NCBI RefSeq assembly: GCF_958445495.1
Contig: NZ_CAUCSQ010000066.1
Span: 1 to 21,078 of the forward strand
Source: an uncultured Bacteroides sp.
GTDB lineage: Bacteria; Bacteroidota; Bacteroidia; Bacteroidales; Bacteroidaceae
Direction of reading: 5' to 3'
DNA: 21,078 nt
In this document: piece after piece, positions 15,888-21,078 of the stretch
Layout of the letters: the number at the start of each line of letters is the position of its first letter
Position numbering within the stretch: position 1 is the stretch's first letter
Notes under the pieces: generated by a model
Told to the model about the DNA's origin: nothing
The model's input: only the letters and a program-made list of their open reading frames with translations
The model's database searches: none
Made by a program: the position numbers and the translations under genes

Positions 15888-17336
15888 TTAATGTTTCAAT
15901 ATCTTCTTTTTCAGCTCTATCAATAACAAACGTTCTTGAGGTATAAGATACAATATGCTACAATAGGTACAAGCACATAATATAATCCAACAAAGTGATA
16001 CTATCATATTGTTACTAATGGTAAGTAAGTAACTTGCCAATATACTCATAACTATACACGCAAAAAACTCTGGTATCAAATTACGAATCATTGAAACGGC
16101 AGATAACCTTATTGCATAATACGCAAATATCATACTTACTACAACCCCCTCCAATCTTACAAAAGCTCGTGTGTAAAACAAAACCGAAAAACCGTATCCA
16201 ATTGAAATGTACACAGCGGGAATGAGTACAACCAAATGCAGTAATTGCACAGTCACAGAAATTCTAGGCTTGCCAATAGCAGGAAATATATTGCTGCAAA
16301 TTCTTTGAAATACTACGGTTACAACCTCCATCAATCCCCATATCCCGATAAAAGGGACAGCTTCCTGCCATTGGCTTCCCAAAAGTACATCCGTTATAAA
16401 TTGACTAAACATAAAAATACCAAAACCTATGGGCAGTAATAACATTCCCAAATATTTCTGTATTTTAAGTAGCATTTGTCGCATTGCAGAATAGTCATGC
16501 TGGGTTCTCGACAATGCGGGCATGACAACTGGTAATATTGCAGATGTTATTATGGAAGTAAACTGTACTACCGTTGTCATGGATGTTTTATATATGCCCA
16601 AATAATATGAACTCAGCATACAACCTATAAAGAATATCTCTATATAACTGGTAGCCCAGATCAGTACGGCATCAAACATGGACCAGACACTGAACGAGAG
16701 CATGTCTTTCAATCGTGAAAAACTATAATACAATTGAGGTCTCCATGGCGATTGTATGGTCAAAATAATTGCATTCGACAAGTTTACCGCTATAGTTCCA
16801 AACACCAATGCCCAATAGGAACGCAACCATAGTGCTAATGGAACTGTGATAAATAGAGGGATGACAACGGCAACCAAACGACGGTAAAAAAGAGATTTAA
16901 AATCCAAAGAGCGTCGGAATACTGCCATCTGAATACTGGAAAATGCTTCAAGTGGAATTGCCGAGCAAGCCACAACTAATACTATTCCAAGTCCTGGGTT
17001 CCCTACAAGTTTTGCCAATGGTTCGGAAAAGATTGCTATTACTCCCCATAACAAAAAACTCATTGTAAAATTCGACCAAAATGCGACATTAGTAGATTTA
17101 TCCCTGTCATCATCATCAACAAATTCATGCTGGATAATGTATCGCTGAAAACCTGCATCAGTAAATATTTCTGCAAATGCAATAATCATTGTAAGAGTCG
17201 TGACTACACCAAAAGCTTCCGGAGTCAGCACACGAGCTAACACCATTGTAGTTATCGGCCCTATTAATTTTCCTATAATTTCAGCAAAAGCAGACCACTT
17301 TGTGGCATTCGCCACTTTGGCATTTAAATCAGACAT
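15888..17336 (-). CDS. Wzx-type polysaccharide flippase (MOP superfamily)
   Basis: A 482-residue polytopic membrane protein of the MOP exporter superfamily, WzxC-like. It starts with an amphipathic segment ending TKWSAFAEIIGKLIGPITTM, then shows repeated pairs of hydrophobic helices (12-14 in total) with the family-typical region EAFGVVTTLTMIIAFAEIFT and DAGFQRYIIQ. It moves undecaprenyl-diphosphate-linked repeat units from the cytoplasmic to the periplasmic leaflet. The ATG lies 2 bases after the stop of the acyltransferase remnant. It is the only flippase in the window and, with Wzy and Wzc, defines a Wzx/Wzy-dependent capsule pathway. Confidence 0.93.
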   Translation of the reverse strand: MSDLNAKVANATKWSAFAEIIGKLIGPITTMVLARVLTPEAFGVVTTLTMIIAFAEIFTDAGFQRYIIQHEFVDDDDRDKSTNVAFWSNFTMSFLLWGVIAIFSEPLAKLVGNPGLGIVLVVACSAIPLEAFSSIQMAVFRRSLDFKSLFYRRLVAVVIPLFITVPLALWLRSYWALVFGTIAVNLSNAIILTIQSPWRPQLYYSFSRLKDMLSFSVWSMFDAVLIWATSYIEIFFIGCMLSSYYLGIYKTSMTTVVQFTSIITSAILPVVMPALSRTQHDYSAMRQMLLKIQKYLGMLLLPIGFGIFMFSQFITDVLLGSQWQEAVPFIGIWGLMEVVTVVFQRICSNIFPAIGKPRISVTVQLLHLVVLIPAVYISIGYGFSVLFYTRAFVRLEGVVVSMIFAYYAIRLSAVSMIRNLIPEFFACIVMSILASYLLTISNNMIVSLCWIILCACTYCSILYLIPQERLLLIELKKKILKH

Positions 17337-17338
17337 AC

Positions 17339-17710
17339 CTAACTTATGAGATACTTTCCTAATTTCATTTTATTCGTCAACCCTGCAAGGATAATAGAAG
17401 CTATTATTGTTACAACGCATCCTACCCATGGTAAAGCATAGGTACCTGTCAATAGTGGAAGTGGCGTTGAATAGTATATAAACTTCAGCACAAATTGTTG
17501 ATAAATGTAAATTCCAAAGCATAAGGAGTTGAGATAAGTAAGCCATATTGGGTATTTCCAATCAGGAAAACGTTTAAGAAAGTAATTAACAGCAAAATAA
17601 AGCGCAAATAATCCTATTCCGCTATATATTATGTACATAATTTCATACCAATAACTCGTAATAACTTTCCTACAAAGGAAGAATATTCCAATACTGTTAG
17701 ATATTCTTTG
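17339..17710 (-). pseudogene. C-terminal remnant of an acyltransferase-3 family O-acyltransferase
   Basis: An intact frame from 17710 (ATG at 17638) encodes ~120 residues, including IYSGIGLFALYFAVNY, SLCFGIYIYQQFVLKFIYY, LPWVGCVVTIIAS and KMKLGKYLIS. This pattern matches the last three or four membrane helices of acyltransferase-3 (OafA/NeuO-like membrane acyltransferases, usually ~330-370 residues). The N-terminal ~two thirds, including the catalytic His region, is missing, and an in-frame TAG lies at 17713-17711. The remnant is probably inactive. It suggests a former acyl decoration that the two hexapeptide enzymes may have replaced. Confidence 0.7.
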
Positions 17711-17754
17711 CTAAACATAAAAATGATATATGCTACAATATACCCCTATAATCA

Positions 17755-17862
17755 TTACCATTCAATACTATACGTTGCGATTTCATCCTTATATGTAGCC
17801 GTTGGTGGTATTGAACCACATCCCATAAAAGAACTACCTGTACAACGGCTCACCTTATTCAT
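17755..17862 (-). CDS. Hypothetical 35-residue ORF coupled to dehydrogenase stop
   Basis: The dehydrogenase stop and this ATG share a base (TAATG at 17864-17860), and the ORF's own stop is again TAATG (17757-17753). The product is MNKVSRCTGSSFMGCGSIPP followed by 15 residues ending YSIEW, with two Cys. I recognise no family. The DNA also holds an 8-bp inverted repeat, AGCCGTTG/CAACGGCT (17797-17804, 17843-17850). It could be a real coupled micro-ORF, or debris from the event that truncated the adjacent acyltransferase gene. The second is more likely. Confidence 0.2.
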   Translation of the reverse strand: MNKVSRCTGSSFMGCGSIPPTATYKDEIATYSIEW

Positions 17863-19130
17863 TACAAACGTGCATCAATAATGTCACGGGGCAGTGTGCA
17901 CTTCACATCAAAAATAACATGCTTTTCCTTCAAAAGGGAAGGTATGTCAAGACCTTCAAATTTTTTATGAGCTACAGCTGCAATAGCGGCATCAAACATC
18001 TGATTAGGAAGCTCATTGACAACATCAATACCATATTCATGCTTGGTAATGGTTGGATTCGCCCATGGATCATAAACTGTTACGTTTACATTATACTCTT
18101 TGAGAGTACGATAGATGTCAATTACTTTGGTGTTGCGGACATCAGGACAGTTTTCCTTAAATGTGAAACCAAGAATTAAAATTTCGGAGTTAAGTACCTG
18201 AATACCTTTCTTCAGCATGTGTTTCACAGTCTCTGTAGCTACATACTCACTCATGCCATCATTCATACGACGACCTGCAAGGATAATCTCTGGGTTATGT
18301 CCATGACGCTGTGCACACTGTGCTAAATAGTAGGGGTCGACACCGATGCAATGACCGCCGACCAAACCCGGACGAAAAGGAAGAAAATTCCATTTTGTAC
18401 CAGCTGCTTCCAACACATCAAGCGTATCAATACCCATCTTGGTGAAGATGTGAGAAAGTTCATTAACAAAAGCGATGTTGATGTCACGTTGCGAGTTCTC
18501 AATAACTTTGGCTGCCTCTGCCACTTTGATTGTCGGAGCGAGATGGGTACCAGCAGTAATGACAGAAGCATACACCTCATTTACATACTTACCGATTTCT
18601 AAGGTTGATCCCGAAGTTACTTTCTTGATATGCTCAACGGTATGCTGCTTATCACCTGGATTGATACGCTCTGGAGAATAACCAGCAAAAAAATCCACGT
18701 TCATTTTCATACCACTTACTTTCTCTACAACTGGGATACATTCATCTTCTGTTACACCAGGATAAACAGTTGATTCGTAAACGACAACGTCACCTTTGCT
18801 GATGACCTTACCGACAGTAGTTGAAGCTCCATAAAGCGGTGTCAAGTCGGGATTGTTATTCTCGTCAACAGGAGTAGGAACAGCAACTACATAGAAATTA
18901 CAGTCACGGATTGCATCCATGTCGGATGTACAAACTAGACCATGATTGTTGATTGCATCCTGAAGAAGTTCATCGTTCACTTCAAGAGTTGCGTCATGAC
19001 CTGCCATCAAAGCCTCGCAACGCTTGGCATTCATGTCAAAACCCACGGTCTTATACCTCGTTGAAAAAAGACGGGCAAGCGGAAGGCCAACGTAACCAAG
19101 GCCTATCACACAGATTTTTGTTTCTTTCAT
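17862..19130 (-). CDS. UDP-HexNAc 6-dehydrogenase (WbpO/TviB-like nucleotide-sugar dehydrogenase)
   Basis: A 422-residue NAD-dependent enzyme that oxidises C6 of a UDP-N-acetylhexosamine to the uronic acid in two steps. Seen: Rossmann motif GLGYVG (10-15), VAVPTPVDENNNPDL (82-96), YESTVYPGVTE (118-128), YSPERINPGD (151-160), the central K208/N212 region (AEAAKVIENSQRD), the catalytic Cys C261 in GGHCIGVDPYYL, and a C-terminal NAD-side FTFKENCPDVRN. ATG 19130 (MKETKICVIG) is chosen because the usual Rossmann strand starts there and it clears the epimerase stop. Paired with a WbpP-like epimerase it points to UDP-GalNAcA as product. UDP-ManNAcA (WecC-like) would need a 2-epimerase, which is not seen. 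Confidence 0.92.
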   Translation of the reverse strand: MKETKICVIGLGYVGLPLARLFSTRYKTVGFDMNAKRCEALMAGHDATLEVNDELLQDAINNHGLVCTSDMDAIRDCNFYVVAVPTPVDENNNPDLTPLYGASTTVGKVISKGDVVVYESTVYPGVTEDECIPVVEKVSGMKMNVDFFAGYSPERINPGDKQHTVEHIKKVTSGSTLEIGKYVNEVYASVITAGTHLAPTIKVAEAAKVIENSQRDINIAFVNELSHIFTKMGIDTLDVLEAAGTKWNFLPFRPGLVGGHCIGVDPYYLAQCAQRHGHNPEIILAGRRMNDGMSEYVATETVKHMLKKGIQVLNSEILILGFTFKENCPDVRNTKVIDIYRTLKEYNVNVTVYDPWANPTITKHEYGIDVVNELPNQMFDAAIAAVAHKKFEGLDIPSLLKEKHVIFDVKCTLPRDIIDARL

Positions 19131-19167
19131 CGTTTCGATTCTAATAAAAAGTTCAGTTCTATTCGTT

Positions 19168-20142
19168 TTACAAATTGTTTTTATACCAATCAATAGCGGT
19201 AGCTATTCCTTTTTGGAAGCTCCACTCCGGGTCGTAACCCAGAAGTTCTTTTGCTTTTGTAATATCAGCATTCGAATGCTTGATATCGCCTGCACGGTCT
19301 GGACCAAATTCTGGTTCTATATCTACACCAAGAGCTTTGGTCAAATCATAGTAGATGTCAATCAGGAACTCACGACCGCCAAAAGCAATGTTGAATACCT
19401 GACCTGCTGCTTCGTGAGGAGCAAGGCACGCTTTAAGATTTGCTTCAATAACATTTTCAATGTATGTAAAGTCACGCGACTGTTTGCCATCACCATTGAT
19501 ACGACACTTCTGACCATTGATTAACTGCTTGATGAACTTTGGTATTACTGCTGCATATGCCCCGTCTGGGTCTTGACGACGACCGAACACATTGAAATAG
19601 CGCATACCATATGTGTCCAGTCCATAATGACGAGTGTATTGTTTTGCCCATTCCTCATCACAACGTTTGCTCACTGCATACGGGGAAAGGAGATTACCTT
19701 CAATACCTTCTTTCTTTGGAAGGTTAGGTTCATCACCGTATACTGAACTTGAAGAAGCATAGACAAATTTTTTCACACCTTTCTGACGTGAAGCTTCCAG
19801 CATGTTCAGTGTCCCCTGAATGTTGTTGAGCGAATAGAAAAGCGGCATCTCGATAGAACGGGGAACAGAGCCCCAAGCTGCCTGATTAAGAACATAATCA
19901 ACACCTTCACATGCCTGCATGCAGGTGTCTAGATTTTTGATATCTCCCTTGACAAACTCATAATTAGGATTATCAAGAAACATATCCACATTTTTCTGCT
20001 TTCCTGTAGAAAGGTCATCGAGTGCACGTACCCGATAACCCATATCGAGGATTGCTTCACAAAGGTTACTACCAATGAATCCGGCAGCACCAGTCACCAA
20101 GAACAAAGAGTTCTCGGAAAATTTTAAATGTTTGTATGCCAT
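19168..20142 (-). CDS. UDP-HexNAc 4-epimerase (WbpP/TviC-like SDR)
   Basis: A 324-residue extended short-chain dehydrogenase. Seen: NAD motif GAAGFIG (18-24), LDDLSTGK (41-48), the marker AAWGSVPRSIE (88-98) close to the ALGSVPRS signature of WbpP/TviC, the catalytic Ser region ASSSSVYG with Y155 and K159 in SPYAVSKR, then MRYFNVFGRRQDPDGAYAAV, also highly typical of WbpP. It interconverts UDP-GlcNAc/UDP-GalNAc or their uronic acids at C4. It is followed by the dehydrogenase after a ~37-base gap, a known gene pairing in GalNAcA-containing polysaccharides. Whether oxidation or epimerisation comes first cannot be told. Confidence 0.92.
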   Translation of the reverse strand: MAYKHLKFSENSLFLVTGAAGFIGSNLCEAILDMGYRVRALDDLSTGKQKNVDMFLDNPNYEFVKGDIKNLDTCMQACEGVDYVLNQAAWGSVPRSIEMPLFYSLNNIQGTLNMLEASRQKGVKKFVYASSSSVYGDEPNLPKKEGIEGNLLSPYAVSKRCDEEWAKQYTRHYGLDTYGMRYFNVFGRRQDPDGAYAAVIPKFIKQLINGQKCRINGDGKQSRDFTYIENVIEANLKACLAPHEAAGQVFNIAFGGREFLIDIYYDLTKALGVDIEPEFGPDRAGDIKHSNADITKAKELLGYDPEWSFQKGIATAIDWYKNNL

Positions 20143-20166
20143 AATTATATTATGATTTTACGAATT

Positions 20167-20556
20167 CTATAGTTTTTGTTCAGTTGCAAGCGGATTGTAT
20201 TTATGTGCTTTCGCCTCAAATATAACTCCCATTTCATCTGTAGCCTCCAACGAATGATATCGACCTTGTTCTATCCATACACCGGGGATATCACTTCCTG
20301 CTTTCATCACTACCATTTCCACTTCTTTACCTTCGTTGTCATAAAATCGCTCAATAGCCGAACCGAAAATACAAACTACGACTTCAGAAGTATCTACGTG
20401 CCTATGAATGGCTGACTTGGTACCAGGGAGTAAGACATTCAACATCCGTTGACCGTTTTCTGTCTCTGAATCACGCAAGTCATAATGCATACGTAAGCGT
20501 GAACTTTTAACCGCTTGCTTAGCGATTTGGTCAAAAAGTTTTTTGTCAAGCTTCAT
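20167..20556 (-). CDS. WbuC-family cupin-fold metalloprotein
   Basis: A 129-residue single-domain cupin. Metal-site residues are visible: H51, H53 and E58 in IHRHVDTSEVV and H101 in GRYHSLEA. FYDNEGKE and GVWIEQGRYHSLEA are typical of the WbuC family. WbuC proteins occur in many O-antigen and capsule clusters, but their reaction is not established. It is the first complete gene of the operon in the window, 24 bases before the epimerase. The nearest possible promoter is a TATGTTTG box at 20633-20626 (minus strand), weak because no -33 TTTG is seen. Confidence 0.88.
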   Translation of the reverse strand: MKLDKKLFDQIAKQAVKSSRLRMHYDLRDSETENGQRMLNVLLPGTKSAIHRHVDTSEVVVCIFGSAIERFYDNEGKEVEMVVMKAGSDIPGVWIEQGRYHSLEATDEMGVIFEAKAHKYNPLATEQKL

Positions 20557-20968
20557 CTACTATTTGTCAAACATTATATATTTTCTCTATTATAATGTGT
20601 ATATTGCTTCCTTTGTACATAGCTCCAAACATAATAGGGCTAATACCTTTTTGTATAATTGCTATGCTTTGAACTTTTGAAAATATTTGCGGGTGATTAT
20701 TTCTAACTCGATATTATACATTTATCCAATGACAACCTCACTTCTATATCTTCATATTTCCTATTTACTTCTTTATTTGCACTTTGATAAATGAACATTA
20801 TATATCATTTCTAACATGTCTTTAATACAAACATTTAGAAGTTTAAGATAGTAAATACTTCAACACACCCTTTCGAAATTATTATTGCTATACGTAAATT
20901 TTACAAGTTTTGGTTACAGTAGTATCGGAAAGATTCTGCGTCAAAATTGAACGCTTACTACTTAAAGT
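20557..20968. other. AT-rich gap between Wzc tail and WbuC gene
   Basis: No supported gene lies in these ~410 bp. On the minus strand a 21-codon ORF (start MFGAMYKGSNIHIII, ~20632-20567) and a short open stretch NFDAESFRYYC near the right end are the only coding-like traces, and neither matches a family I know. TATGTTTG (20633-20626, minus) fits the TAnnTTTG promoter box. The region may hold a secondary promoter or eroded coding DNA. Confidence 0.35.
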
Positions 20969-21078
20969 TTATTCTTTACTTCTATGATTCTCTCCATAAC
21001 CGTAACCATAGCCGTAACGTTTACCATAACCATAGTATTTACCGTATTTACCGTAACCGTAGTAATAACCGTATTTCC
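20969..21078 (-). CDS. C-terminal tail of capsule tyrosine autokinase (Wzc-like), 5' part outside window
   Basis: The minus-strand frame from the window edge to TAA at 20971-20969 gives 35 residues, of which 13 are Tyr, alternating with Gly and Lys (KYGYYYGYGKYGKYY, then GYGYGYG) and ending GENHRSKE. Such a Tyr cluster is the autophosphorylated tail of bacterial BY-kinases fused to Wzz-like chain-length regulators (Wzc, CapAB/EpsCD types). These control Wzx/Wzy-dependent polymer length and export at the inner membrane. The kinase domain is outside the window, so the call rests on the tail and its place upstream of the capsule genes. Confidence 0.7.
   Translation of the reverse strand, partial: KYGYYYGYGKYGKYYGYGKRYGYGYGYGENHRSKE

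Noticed and set aside
17797..17850. Inverted repeat AGCCGTTG/CAACGGCT as a terminator or tRNA-like element
   Set aside because: The 8-bp arms are separated by 38 bases with no T-run, and the stretch cannot be folded into a tRNA cloverleaf by eye.
19131..19193. Longer N-terminus for the dehydrogenase
   Set aside because: It would add 21 residues before the Rossmann strand and overlap the epimerase gene; MKETKICVIGLGYVG is the usual family start.
20557..20968. Invertible capsule promoter flanked by inverted repeats
   Set aside because: I see no pair of long inverted repeats here; phase-variable promoters of Bacteroides capsules sit at the operon head, which is outside the window.

Overview
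The window looks like a Bacteroides-group (Bacteroides, Phocaeicola or a close relative) chromosomal capsular polysaccharide locus. It reads leftward (minus strand) into a convergent accessory gene set on the left. The assignment rests on four things: the DUF3987, DUF4248, HU-like and smalltalk proteins and the amidase at the left end, a set familiar from Bacteroidales genomes; Bacteroidetes-type -7 promoter boxes (TAnnTTTG); the Tyr/Gly-rich tail of a capsule tyrosine kinase; and a WcfR/WcfS-like aminotransferase plus initiating-transferase pair at the end of the locus. No ribosomal RNA, tRNA, insertion sequence or CRISPR array is visible.

Left arm, 1-3274, higher GC. A 5'-truncated DUF3987 protein is read rightward. 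DUF4248 is read leftward. An HU/IHF-like protein, a 35-residue smalltalk membrane peptide and a small peptidoglycan amidase are read rightward. This arm contains two phased repeat arrays. Five palindromes with a ~22-bp period lie between the DUF3987 and DUF4248 3' ends. Four ATAACCRAC-like direct repeats with a ~20-22-bp period lie between the divergent DUF4248 and HU promoters. A strong hairpin near 3381-3442 closes the arm and may also terminate the capsule operon arriving from the other side.

Capsule operon, 3773-21078, all minus strand. In transcription order: the tail of a Wzc-type tyrosine autokinase; a ~410-bp gap; a WbuC-family cupin; a WbpP/TviC-like UDP-HexNAc 4-epimerase; a WbpO/TviB-like UDP-HexNAc 6-dehydrogenase; a decayed acyltransferase-3 remnant; a Wzx flippase; a Wzy-like polymerase; an ATP-grasp ligase; a polysaccharide-deacetylase-like protein; a second ATP-grasp protein; a GT4 glycosyltransferase; a hexapeptide acyltransferase; a second GT4; a second hexapeptide acyltransferase; a third GT4; a GT2; a DegT/DnrJ-type aminotransferase; and a membrane phosphoglycosyl transferase. 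Most genes from 14661 down to 7060 overlap by 4 bases (ATGA) or nearly so, as in a translationally coupled operon.

Inferred working model. The epimerase and dehydrogenase supply UDP-GalNAcA (or a related uronic acid). The aminotransferase makes a 4-amino sugar nucleotide, which the phosphoglycosyl transferase loads onto undecaprenyl phosphate. Four glycosyltransferases extend the repeat unit. Two acyltransferases, and possibly a deacetylase plus two ATP-grasp ligases, decorate it. Wzx flips it, Wzy polymerises it, and Wzc controls length and export. The predicted mix of free amines and carboxylates is compatible with a zwitterionic capsule, but this is inference. The deacetylase/ATP-grasp cassette is the least conventional part of the locus and the best candidate for undescribed chemistry.
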